A stretch of DNA of 64,000 bases, taken from Stappia indica. GTDB taxonomy: Bacteria; Pseudomonadota; Alphaproteobacteria; Rhizobiales; Stappiaceae. Below the pieces are notes generated by a model. The model did not search any database and was not told the DNA's origin. It saw nothing but the letters and a program-made list of their open reading frames with translations. Made by a program: the position numbers and the translations under genes. Numbering within the stretch: the stretch's first letter is position 1; each line of letters begins with the position of its first letter. The stretch lies in NCBI RefSeq assembly GCF_001696535.1, contig NZ_MBQE01000006.1:186001-250000 (forward strand), in the 5' to 3' direction. Of this stretch, positions 54,570 to 64,000 are shown one piece after another.

Positions 54570-55982
54570 ATGAACGCTCCGCGCACGCTCTACGACAAGA
54601 TCTGGGACGACCACGTCGTCGAGACCCAGGAGGACGGCACCGTCCTGCTCTATATCGACCGCCACCTGGTGCATGAGGTCACCAGCCCGCAGGCCTTCGA
54701 GGGCCTGCGCATGACCGGCCGCAAGGTCCGTCAGCCGCAGCGTACGCTGGCCGTGGTCGACCACAACGTGCCGACCACCGACCGCAGCCACGGCATCGAC
54801 GATCCGGAGTCCGCGCTCCAGGTCGAAACGCTGGCCAAGAACGCCGCCGAGTTCGGCGTCGAGTATTACAGCGAGACGGACCTGCGCCAGGGCATCGTCC
54901 ACATCGTCGGTCCCGAGCAGGGCTTCACCCTGCCGGGCATGACCATCGTGTGCGGCGACAGCCACACCTCGACACATGGCGCCTTCGGCGCCCTCGCCCA
55001 TGGCATCGGCACCTCGGAGGTGGAGCATGTGCTCGCCACCCAGACGCTGATCCAGAAGAAGGCGAAGAACATGCGCGTGACCGTCGACGGCATCCTGCCG
55101 GACGGCGTCACCGCCAAGGACATCATCCTGGCGATCATCGGCGAGATCGGCACGGCCGGCGGCACCGGCCATGTCATCGAATATGCCGGCGAGGCGATCC
55201 GCGCGCTGTCGATGGAAGGCCGCATGACCGTCTGCAACATGTCGATCGAGGGCGGCGCCCGCGCCGGCCTGATCGCCGCCGACGAGAAGACCTTCGACTA
55301 CATCAAGGGCCGGCCGAAGGCCCCGCAGGGCGCCGACTGGGACAAGGCCGTCGCCTACTGGCAGAAGCTCTTCACCGACGAGGGCGCGCATTTCGACAGC
55401 GAACTGCGCCTCGACGCCGCCAACCTGCCGCCGATCGTCACCTGGGGCTCGAGCCCCGAGGACGTGATCTCGGTCACCGGTCGCGTGCCGGATCCGGAGG
55501 AGATCGCAGACGAGAACCGCCGCGCCTCCAAGCGCCGCGCGCTGCAGTACATGGGCCTGACCGCCGGCACCCCGATCACCGACATCGCCGTCGACCGGGT
55601 GTTCATCGGCTCTTGCACCAACGGCCGCATCGAAGACCTGCGCGCCGCAGCCTCGGTCATCCGCGGCCACAAGGTCCGCGAGAGCGTCAACGCCATGGTC
55701 GTGCCTGGCTCGGGCCTGGTGAAGGCGCAGGCCGAGGCCGAAGGCCTCGACAAGGTGTTCCGCGAGGCCGGCTTCGACTGGCGCGAGCCGGGCTGTTCCA
55801 TGTGCCTTGCCATGAACGCCGACAAGCTGTCGCCGGGCGAGCGCTGCGCCTCCACCTCGAACCGCAATTTCGAGGGCCGCCAGGGCTTCAAGGGCCGCAC
55901 CCATCTGGTGTCGCCGACCATGGCGGCAGCCGCCGCGATCGCCGGTCATTTCGTCGACATTCGCGAGTGGCCGCGCGGCTGA
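54570..55982 (+). CDS. leuC: 3-isopropylmalate dehydratase large subunit
   Basis: LeuC is the [4Fe-4S] large subunit of isopropylmalate isomerase and pairs with LeuD encoded at 25505. The 470-residue protein starts [13 protein letters not shown]. It has [16 protein letters not shown] and the cluster ligands Cys349 (GSCTNGR), Cys409 and Cys412 (CSMCLAMN). [10 protein letters not shown] and [16 protein letters not shown] complete the family pattern. AGGAGAG precedes the ATG. A strong terminator follows at 56012. Confidence 0.98.
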   Translation: MNAPRTLYDKIWDDHVVETQEDGTVLLYIDRHLVHEVTSPQAFEGLRMTGRKVRQPQRTLAVVDHNVPTTDRSHGIDDPESALQVETLAKNAAEFGVEYYSETDLRQGIVHIVGPEQGFTLPGMTIVCGDSHTSTHGAFGALAHGIGTSEVEHVLATQTLIQKKAKNMRVTVDGILPDGVTAKDIILAIIGEIGTAGGTGHVIEYAGEAIRALSMEGRMTVCNMSIEGGARAGLIAADEKTFDYIKGRPKAPQGADWDKAVAYWQKLFTDEGAHFDSELRLDAANLPPIVTWGSSPEDVISVTGRVPDPEEIADENRRASKRRALQYMGLTAGTPITDIAVDRVFIGSCTNGRIEDLRAAASVIRGHKVRESVNAMVVPGSGLVKAQAEAEGLDKVFREAGFDWREPGCSMCLAMNADKLSPGERCASTSNRNFEGRQGFKGRTHLVSPTMAAAAAIAGHFVDIREWPRG

Positions 55983-56011
55983 CAGCCGTCGCTCCACGAC
56001 TGAACACGAAG

Positions 56012-56042
56012 AGCGCGGGTCCCCCGGGGCCCGCGCTTTTTT
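56012..56042 (+). terminator. Intrinsic terminator after leuC
   Basis: AGCGCGGG (56012-56019) pairs with CCCGCGCT (56030-56037), with further pairing inside the loop, and is followed by six T (56037-56042). It lies 30 bp after the leuC stop and is a good Rho-independent terminator. Confidence 0.85.
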
Positions 56043-56197
56043 CATGCCCGCACGCCGGCACGTCAAAGACCGAGCCATGCGCTTTGTCGGGCTTCACAAG
56101 ACTGTCACTGTGGCTCTACACTATGGCCGCGTTCGGTCGACCGGCCGGGGAAGCGAATCGCGGTTGCGATGCGCCTTCGCTGGGCCGGCGAGCAGGC

Positions 56198-56770
56198 ATG
56201 AGGAGCGAAGGTGTGACACTCGCCGTCTCTCCAGGTGCTCACCCGGCCCTGGTGCTCAATGCTGACTACCGCCCGCTGGCGTATTATCCGCTGTCGCTCT
56301 GGGCGTGGCAGGATGCGGTGAAGGCCGTGTTCCTCGACAGGGTCAACATTGTCTCCGAGTACGACATCACGGTCCGAAGTCCGAGCAGCGAGTTCAGACT
56401 TCCCAGCGTCGTCTCGTTGAAAAGCTACGTAAAACCGAGCCGCCACCCCGCCTTCACCCGCTTCAACGTCTTCCTGCGCGACCGGTTCCAATGCCAGTAT
56501 TGCGGCTCGCGGGAGGAACTGACCTTCGATCATCTCGTCCCACGCTCCAAAGGCGGGCAGACCACGTGGGACAATGTCATCACGGCCTGCTCGCCCTGCA
56601 ACCTCCGCAAAGCCAACAAGTCCTGCGCCGACATCGGCATGTGGCCGATGCACCTGCCCTTCCCCCCGACCGTCCAGGATCTGCACAACAACGGCCGCCT
56701 CTTCCCGCCGAACTACCTGCACGAAAGCTGGCTCGACTTCCTCTACTGGGACACCGAGCTGGAGCCCTGA
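56198..56770 (+). CDS. HNH endonuclease
   Basis: A 190-residue HNH nuclease of the kind widespread in alphaproteobacterial chromosomes. The core is C99QYC102GSREELTFDHLVPRS, then NVITACSPCNLRK with the zinc pair C131/C134. The N-terminal part (HPALVLNADYRPLAYYPLSLW) is the family-specific domain. A GTG at 56213 has an ideal AGGAG spacing and may be the true start, shortening the protein by five residues. Function unknown; it shows no sign of being part of a mobile element here. Confidence 0.85.
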   Translation: MRSEGVTLAVSPGAHPALVLNADYRPLAYYPLSLWAWQDAVKAVFLDRVNIVSEYDITVRSPSSEFRLPSVVSLKSYVKPSRHPAFTRFNVFLRDRFQCQYCGSREELTFDHLVPRSKGGQTTWDNVITACSPCNLRKANKSCADIGMWPMHLPFPPTVQDLHNNGRLFPPNYLHESWLDFLYWDTELEP

Positions 56771-56978
56771 GCCGCCCGATCCCTTTCGTCGCACCTGCAG
56801 ATCCTGCGCAGGCCCGTTCCTGTGGATGCTGCCTTTCCGCTCGGCAGCTTTACCCTTCGTCAACCGACTCCTCGAAACCCCCGTCTTTACACGATCGGTT
56901 TAACCAACCGGTCGCTCCTTCGTGCCACTGTCCGGCCAGAAGGCACGCGCCGCCGTATCGGCGCGGGAGTGGGAAAAC

Positions 56979-58379
56979 ATGCTGTCTCGTAAATCAGGCA
57001 AGAGGTTTCAGGCCGCGCGGCGCCGGATCCGGCGCTTCGGCGAGGATCGCAGCGGGGCCATCCTGCCGATCTTCGCGATCGTCGTGATCCTCGCCATCGT
57101 CGTCGGCGGCACCGGCCTCGACTTCGCCCGCGCCATCAACCAGCGCCAGAGCATTGCCCGCGGCCTCGACGCTGCGATGCTGGCGGTGGCTCGCGAGCTG
57201 TCGATCCGCAACATGACCTCGGAAGAGATCCAGTCCTATCTCGACGCCAATTACGAGGCCTATTTTGGCGCCAACACCAAGGGCTCCGGCACGGAAAGCC
57301 CGATCGTCATCGATCCGCCGAAGATCGACACCGAAGCGCGGGTGATCGAGGTTTCTGCCCGCTCGCGCGTGCCCACCTACTTCATCCATCTCGCAGGCTT
57401 CGGTCCGAAGGAGCTGAATGTCAGCGTCGACGCGGAGGCGGTCTATCCGAAGAGCGTCGAGGCGACCCTCGTGCTCGACGTCACCGGTTCGATGGGCGGC
57501 AGCAAGATCTCAGCGCTGCGCAATGCCGCCACCAGCTTCGTCAACACGCTGGTCCCGCCGGACATCGCGCCCACCAACGAGAAGGTGCGGATCGCGGTGG
57601 TGCCCTATGCAAGCGGCGTCAACATCGGCACCATGCGTGCCACGCTCGCGACCAAGGGCGCGAACGCCACACGTACGTCCTACACGGATTGCGTGACGGA
57701 GCGGACGGGCGCACAGGCCTATACGGACGCCAGTTACATCACCGCCTCGGTAGGACCGGGGACGGCTCAGGCCGGCTACAACAGCGGCTACTACTGGAAC
57801 GGTTCGCGCGCCTACAGCTCGTCGGGCTTCGTCTGCCCGAATGCCGAAGTGGTGCCCCTGACGCTCGACCCGGGCTCCTCGTCCAAGGCGGGAACGCCGC
57901 TCTACACGATCTCCCGCCTGTCGGCGAGCGGCAACACCGCGGGCCAGACCGGCGTGGCCTGGGGCTGGTACACGCTGTCGCCCAACTGGTCGACGATGTG
58001 GCCGTCCGAGAGCAAGCCCGCCGCCTATACCGACGAGCGCGTGCTGAAATACATGCTGTTGATGACCGACGGCGACTTCAACACCTGGTTCGACGGTCCC
58101 GTAAGGCTGGACAAGACCAACTACGACTGGATCGCGAGGCTCGACCAGAGTTCGAACTCGACCAACCGCGCCATCGAGCTGTGCGACAACATCAAGAAGT
58201 CCGGCATCAAGATCATCACCGTCGGTTTCCAGATCGGCAATCTCGCCAGCGCCAAGAAGGTCATGAGCCAGTGTGCCTCATCCTCCGGCGACTACTATCT
58301 CGCCGACAACGAGGCCGAACTGAACGCGCGCTTCCAGGCGATCGCCAACCAGATCAAGTCCACCTACCTGTCGCGCTGA
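56979..58379 (+). CDS. Tad-type membrane-anchored von Willebrand factor A protein
   Basis: A 466-residue protein with a basic N-terminus, one membrane helix (about 28-50, ILPIFAIVVILAIVVGGTGLDF, TadE/TadG-like) and a large extracytoplasmic part. The vWA domain begins ATLVLDVTGSMGGSKI with the MIDAS D167-V-T-G-S motif, and continues to the TVGFQIGN region. Long Ser/Gly/Tyr-rich stretches (about 250-330) interrupt the vWA domain. These features are those of the putative Flp-pilus assembly protein TadG. No other tad genes are nearby. A GTG 57 bases upstream is a weaker start. Confidence 0.82.
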   Translation: MLSRKSGKRFQAARRRIRRFGEDRSGAILPIFAIVVILAIVVGGTGLDFARAINQRQSIARGLDAAMLAVARELSIRNMTSEEIQSYLDANYEAYFGANTKGSGTESPIVIDPPKIDTEARVIEVSARSRVPTYFIHLAGFGPKELNVSVDAEAVYPKSVEATLVLDVTGSMGGSKISALRNAATSFVNTLVPPDIAPTNEKVRIAVVPYASGVNIGTMRATLATKGANATRTSYTDCVTERTGAQAYTDASYITASVGPGTAQAGYNSGYYWNGSRAYSSSGFVCPNAEVVPLTLDPGSSSKAGTPLYTISRLSASGNTAGQTGVAWGWYTLSPNWSTMWPSESKPAAYTDERVLKYMLLMTDGDFNTWFDGPVRLDKTNYDWIARLDQSSNSTNRAIELCDNIKKSGIKIITVGFQIGNLASAKKVMSQCASSSGDYYLADNEAELNARFQAIANQIKSTYLSR

Positions 58380-58645
58380 GGTCGACGCGAACCGGTGCGG
58401 CGAAAGCGGGGACGGCGGGCGCAAACCCTCTTGCGCCCCGCCCGCTTGTCCGCTATCACACCGCCACCTGACGGACCGGTCGTCCGGCATCGCCTTTGTC
58501 GTTGTGTGGCCATTGCGGCCTTGTCGGAACGAAACGGCGAAACGGACCGATAGCGTACCGACCGGCAGGCGACCGGCTCGGCTTCCCGCCGCTGGTCAGG
58601 CGGGCAACCGCCGAACGCACGGGACGCTCTGTCCCGGTCTGGTAC

Positions 58646-58721
58646 GCCGCTGTAGCTCAGTTGGTAGAGCACGTCATTCGTAATGATGGGGTCGGGGGTT
58701 CGAGTCCCTTCAGCGGCACCA
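58646..58721 (+). tRNA. tRNA-Thr (CGT)
   Basis: A 76-base cloverleaf with acceptor stem GCCGCTG/CAGCGGC, D-loop AGCTCAGTTGGTAGAGC, anticodon loop TTCGTAA (anticodon CGT, reading ACG), T-arm GGGGGTTCGAGTCCC and an encoded CCA end. It stands alone and is followed by CTTTTTCTC, a possible terminator. The 266 bp upstream to the vWA gene hold nothing else I recognise. Confidence 0.96.
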
Positions 58722-58911
58722 CTTTTTCTCTGACCTTCCCGAGATCCGCTTTTCTCCTGCCCTTCGAGGCAGAAACTGCGCGCGCCGCATCGCGGCCACG
58801 CCCGCTCCCCTTCGCTCGCGATATCTGCCGAGACGCCCGAGCCAATCGTGGCCACCGTATTGCCGCGCATTTGTGCTGGCAGGAGTTCACGATACGTTCT
58901 ATCATGGCGGC

Positions 58912-59553
58912 ATGACCGGTCCCGTTGCAACCCTGCCGGCCGGCACGCCCGCGGAAGACGGCGGGACTGCCGGAACGGAGCATCGCCCGCCTTCCCTTGC
59001 CCGGCCCTCCGCCACGAGGGGCGAAGCAGGTCCGCATGCTGCTGCATCAGCCGATGCGCAGACGGCGGGCAGTCACGCCGGCGAGGCGATCGATCTGCTC
59101 ACGGCATCGCCCGTCGAAACCCCGATCGTACAGGACGCTCCCGCGCCGGCGGACGAGATCGTTCAGGCGCAGGCAGGTGCCCCGCGCGCGGCCGAGGAGC
59201 TTGGCCTTGGCGACCGTTACCGCTATCTCTCCGGGGCCTCTGGCAAACGCTACCTGTTTTCCGGTGTCGACCTCGACGCGCTGGAGGATTTTCGCAACGC
59301 GGTCGTGGTGATCGGCCTAGGTGAGGGGGCCAGCGACGGCGGTCACGCCCGCCGCGTCTGGATCGGCGAGATCGACCGCGACGGCGTGCGCCGCGGGCCC
59401 GCCCTGCCGCGAGCCCTGTCCCGGGCCGTGGAAGAAGCGCGCGGCGCCGTTCTGGTCCACCTCCTGGCGGGCCGGGCGGCGGAACGGCGCGAGGCGCTGG
59501 AGGATCTTGCGGCCGGTCTTGCCCGCGCCGGACTGGAAACGCTGATCGCCTGA
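58912..59553 (+). CDS. Hypothetical protein with low-complexity N-terminus
   Basis: A 213-residue protein I do not recognise. Residues 1-95 are Ala/Pro/Gly/Thr-rich and look disordered. Residues about 98-213 look folded: RYRYLSGASGKRYLFSGVDLDALEDFRNAVVVIG suggests a small alpha/beta domain, then RRVWIGEIDRDGVRRG and a helical C-terminus. There is no signal peptide or membrane helix. The start (ATG after GGCGGC) is uncertain; a GTG at 58873 would extend it by 13 codons. Codon use matches the neighbours. It precedes a DUF1761 gene by 30 bp. Confidence 0.55.
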   Translation: MTGPVATLPAGTPAEDGGTAGTEHRPPSLARPSATRGEAGPHAAASADAQTAGSHAGEAIDLLTASPVETPIVQDAPAPADEIVQAQAGAPRAAEELGLGDRYRYLSGASGKRYLFSGVDLDALEDFRNAVVVIGLGEGASDGGHARRVWIGEIDRDGVRRGPALPRALSRAVEEARGAVLVHLLAGRAAERREALEDLAAGLARAGLETLIA

Positions 59554-59583
59554 GCGGCGGACAAAGAGGGACGGACCCAATTC

Positions 59584-59982
59584 ATGATGTTCGACGGGAT
59601 CGACCTGCTCGCCGTGCTGGCGGCAGCGGTGGCTTCCTTTGCCACGGGTGCGGCGTGGTACGCAGTGCTCGGCCGCGTGTGGATGCGCGCGGCGCGACTG
59701 AGCGAGGCCGACACTCGGCCGCGGCCGTTCCTGTTCATCGCCAGCTTCGCCTGCCAGCTGGTGATGGCATTGATCTTCGCAGGCATCATCTACCATGCCG
59801 GCCCGATGACGGTATCCAACGGCATCCTGTCCGCCGTGCTGGTCTGGACCGGTTTTCTCGCCACCACCCTCATCGTCAATCACAGGTTTCAAGGTGCCTC
59901 CTGGGCGCTGACCGTCATCGACGGCGGCCACTGGCTGGCGGTCCTTGTGATTCAGGGCGTCGTTCTCGGCCTGTTGGGCTGA
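59584..59982 (+). CDS. DUF1761 family membrane protein
   Basis: A 132-residue protein with four membrane helices: LLAVLAAAVASFATGAAWYAVLG at the start, then LFIASFACQLVMALIFAGIIY, a third helix and a final ALTVIDGGHWLAVLVIQGVVLGLL. The pattern (GAAWYxxLGxxWM near the start) fits DUF1761, of unknown function. A GAGGGACGGACC precedes the ATG. It may be co-transcribed with the preceding hypothetical gene. Confidence 0.75.
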   Translation: MMFDGIDLLAVLAAAVASFATGAAWYAVLGRVWMRAARLSEADTRPRPFLFIASFACQLVMALIFAGIIYHAGPMTVSNGILSAVLVWTGFLATTLIVNHRFQGASWALTVIDGGHWLAVLVIQGVVLGLLG

Positions 59983-60135
59983 CGCGGCCAGCGGGCTGAC
60001 GCAACGTCCTGCCCCGCCTACGAAAGAACGATTGCAGCGAAGTGGACGGCCCGGGCCACGATCCCCATAATGCGCGGCGACAACGAGCGGCACGCCGGCA
60101 CGATGCGCGCGCCTCGAGATACTGGGAGGATCCGT

Positions 60136-62076
<1,941 letters not shown>

Positions 62077-62109
62077 CGCAGACAAGAAGTCCTAGGCAGC
62101 AAGACAACA

Positions 62110-62142
62110 AAAAGGGCGCGGGAGATGATCCCGCGCCCTTTT
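62110..62142. terminator. Bidirectional terminator between acs and the HemY-like gene
   Basis: AAAAGGGCGCGGGA (62110-62123) pairs perfectly with TCCCGCGCCCTTTT (62129-62142), leaving a five-base GATGA loop. The T-run downstream on plus serves acs. On minus the stem is followed by TTTTTGTTG and serves the convergent HemY-like gene. Confidence 0.9.
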
Positions 62143-62160
62143 GCATTCCCGTATCCGCCG

Positions 62161-63996
62161 TCAATTGAAGAAGCGATAGCCCGGCGTCTTCGGGGGCACC
62201 TCGTCGTCGCCCCCGTCCGGTCCCGGATCGTCCGGCATGTGCTTCAGCGGAAACTCGATGGGCCGCGACAGGTCCTTGCCACCCTTGGCGTCCTTGCCGT
62301 CCGGTTTCGCATCGCCCTTCGCCGGGGCAACCGGGACCGCAGCTGCAACGGCCGCTGCGGGAGCTGCCGCAGGCTTGGCCTCGCTCTTTTCCGAAAGGTC
62401 CTTTTCAGCGGCCGCCGGCTCGACCGGCTTTGTTGCCGGAGCAGGCGCAGGGGCAGGCTTCGCCTCGGCCACAGGCTTTTCCGAGGCCTTCTCGGTCGCC
62501 TTCTCCGGAGCCGTCTCCTCGACCTTGGCAACCGCCACTGGGGTGTCGACGGTCTTCGTTTCGGCAGCAGGTGCAGCCGGCGTCATCTCCATGACCGGCC
62601 CGTCGTTGAGCGCATCGATCTCGTCCGGCCGGGCCGGAATCGAAGCCGCAACCGCGGGAAGCGCCTCGAACATCGCCTCGTCCAGCGCCTCCAGAGAGGT
62701 GTCCTGGTGATCGAGCGCCGCCGGCGGCGAGGTCCACACGAAAGCATCCAGCCTGCCGTCGACCGGAGACACCGGCGCCCAAGCCTCGCTGACGACGCCA
62801 TCGGCAACCCAGGCCGGATCGGCCGGCGCACGCACGGCGCGGGCGAGCCACTCGCGCACCCGGCCACGGTCGCCGTGCTGGGTTTCCTCCAGCTCCGCCA
62901 TCAGCAGGAAGGCCCGGCGGGTCGGCTCCAGCGTCATCGCCGCCTTGAGCTGGGCGCGGGCCAGCGTGTAGTCGGAGGCCTCCAGCGCGGCACGTGCCAA
63001 CGCCAGCGCGCCTTCCGCGTTGTGGGCGCGCAGCGCCGCCAGGGTCTTGATCCGCTTCAGCCGGTCGAGCGCGGAATCGCCGGTGCGCGCATGGGCATAG
63101 GCATCCGCCAGATCGGGATGCGGCGAGAGCTTCCAAGTGGTCTCCACCACCTTCAGCGCCTTGCGGATGTCGCCGCGCCGGGTGGCGAGCCGTGCCGCGA
63201 CCACCGCGGCCGGCACCAGATCGGGCGCCAGCCCGTGCGCCTCCGAGGCCAGGCCCTTGGCCTGATCCGGATCGCGGTCCTCCAGCTCCAGCGCCTGCGC
63301 GGTCAGCAGCACCGCCTTGTGGCGACGGAAGGTCTTCTTGTCGACGAGCTTGGCCGCATAGTTGCGCTCCAGCGAACGGATTGCATCGGCCCAGTCGCCG
63401 GCAACCGCCTGATAGCCGAGCACAGCGCGTCCGGCCCAGGCAAGACCCGGCACCAGCTTCGCCGCTTCCTCGGCATAGTGCCGTGCGGCGACCGGCTCGC
63501 CGACGCGCTCCGCCTCCACGTAGAGCCCGTGCAGGCCCACCGGCTTCATCTGGGGATCCTCCAGCATCGCCTCGAAACGGCCGCGCGCCTCCTCATGACG
63601 GCCGGCCAGCTGGGCGCTTTGGGCGAGCAGCAAGGAGGTCGCCGGCTCATGACCGAGCAGCTTGGCCGCCTCGCCGCCATAGCGCGAGGCGCTGCTGGCA
63701 TCGCCCACGCCCAGCGCCAGCATGCCCTTCGACAGTGCATCGTAGCCGCGGTCGCGGCGGCGACGGCGGAAGAAGCGGCCGACAAGGCCGGGCGAGCGCA
63801 TCAGGAACAGTGCCAGGTTCCACAGGAAGATGCCGACGGCCAGCAGCGCCGCCAGCGCCACGGCCGCTGTCATCAGCCCGGTCTCGATCCGGTAGCCCTG
63901 CCAGTCGAGCGTGACGAGGCCGGGCCGGTCGGCAATCCACGCCATGCCGAGCGCTGCGGCGAAGACCAGGGCGATGAAAATCAGCAAGCGGATCAT
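62161..63996 (-). CDS. HemY N-terminal/TPR membrane protein
   Basis: The 611-residue protein matches the HemY-N family often found after hemC-hemD. Two membrane helices (about 2-22 and 41-65) are followed by FFRRRRRDRGYDALSKGMLALGVGD and TPR-like helical repeats to about residue 400. The last 150 residues are Ala/Lys/Glu/Pro-rich, ending PPKTPGYRFFN. Despite its name it is not the protoporphyrinogen oxidase HemY; it is thought to be a scaffold linked to heme biosynthesis. The gene is complete; its partners would lie right of the window. Confidence 0.85.
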   Translation of the reverse strand: MIRLLIFIALVFAAALGMAWIADRPGLVTLDWQGYRIETGLMTAAVALAALLAVGIFLWNLALFLMRSPGLVGRFFRRRRRDRGYDALSKGMLALGVGDASSASRYGGEAAKLLGHEPATSLLLAQSAQLAGRHEEARGRFEAMLEDPQMKPVGLHGLYVEAERVGEPVAARHYAEEAAKLVPGLAWAGRAVLGYQAVAGDWADAIRSLERNYAAKLVDKKTFRRHKAVLLTAQALELEDRDPDQAKGLASEAHGLAPDLVPAAVVAARLATRRGDIRKALKVVETTWKLSPHPDLADAYAHARTGDSALDRLKRIKTLAALRAHNAEGALALARAALEASDYTLARAQLKAAMTLEPTRRAFLLMAELEETQHGDRGRVREWLARAVRAPADPAWVADGVVSEAWAPVSPVDGRLDAFVWTSPPAALDHQDTSLEALDEAMFEALPAVAASIPARPDEIDALNDGPVMEMTPAAPAAETKTVDTPVAVAKVEETAPEKATEKASEKPVAEAKPAPAPAPATKPVEPAAAEKDLSEKSEAKPAAAPAAAVAAAVPVAPAKGDAKPDGKDAKGGKDLSRPIEFPLKHMPDDPGPDGGDDEVPPKTPGYRFFN

Positions 63997-64000
63997 GTCG

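Overview
The window is GC-rich, gene-dense chromosomal DNA of an alphaproteobacterium, most likely order Hyphomicrobiales (Rhizobiales), possibly Stappiaceae or a relative. This assignment rests on gene content only: the 180-kDa NAD-glutamate dehydrogenase, the HemY-like TPR membrane protein, DUF2125, short-type ArgC, an acetyl-transferring MetX paired with MetW, and a CenR-like response regulator. I see no insertion sequence, prophage, CRISPR array or rRNA, and only one tRNA gene.

Layout. 1-3041: the end of an acyl-CoA thioesterase, a His-rich CobW-type GTPase and a D-Ala-D-Ala carboxypeptidase. 3383-9746: a complete urease operon, ureD-A-B-[LprI-like]-C-[GST]-E-F-G, with two non-urease genes inside it. 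9756-15629: ChaC-type cyclotransferase, DUF2125, a GNAT, a DMT exporter, a CoA-ester lyase, DUF1737 and a secreted alpha/beta hydrolase. 15697-19973 (minus): dapF-mtaB-ftsY-yciB, tightly coupled and closed by a terminator. 20199-25504: pirin, L,D-transpeptidase, response regulator, a cyclic-nucleotide-binding protein, ohr with a clear promoter/operator, msrQ without msrP, and a cluster of REP-like palindromes. 25505-36223: leuD, argC, an AhpD-like protein, the giant glutamate dehydrogenase coupled to an MFS transporter, and typA. 36393-45012: a MarR-MFS efflux pair, folP-folK, hisC-tyrC, divergent metX-metW, and a methyltransferase.

45172-53996 is the most distinctive block. A MarR regulator and a flavin reductase are read leftward. 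Divergently, seven tightly packed genes follow: a NicX-like (M29-type) dioxygenase, a NicD-like alpha/beta hydrolase, an acyl-CoA-dehydrogenase-fold flavoprotein that appears to lack both usual catalytic Glu positions, an AMP-forming acyl-CoA ligase, and a complete TRAP transporter (dctP-Q-M). Together they look like an uptake and ring-opening pathway for an N-heteroaromatic acid, in a gene combination I do not recognise from characterised nicotinate or picolinate clusters.

54570-63996: leuC (about 28 kb from leuD), an HNH nuclease, a Tad-type membrane-anchored von Willebrand A protein, tRNA-Thr(CGT), a hypothetical protein, a DUF1761 membrane protein, acetyl-CoA synthetase, and a HemY-N/TPR membrane protein at the right edge. 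Functional names come from motifs and gene context read by eye; no database search was possible.
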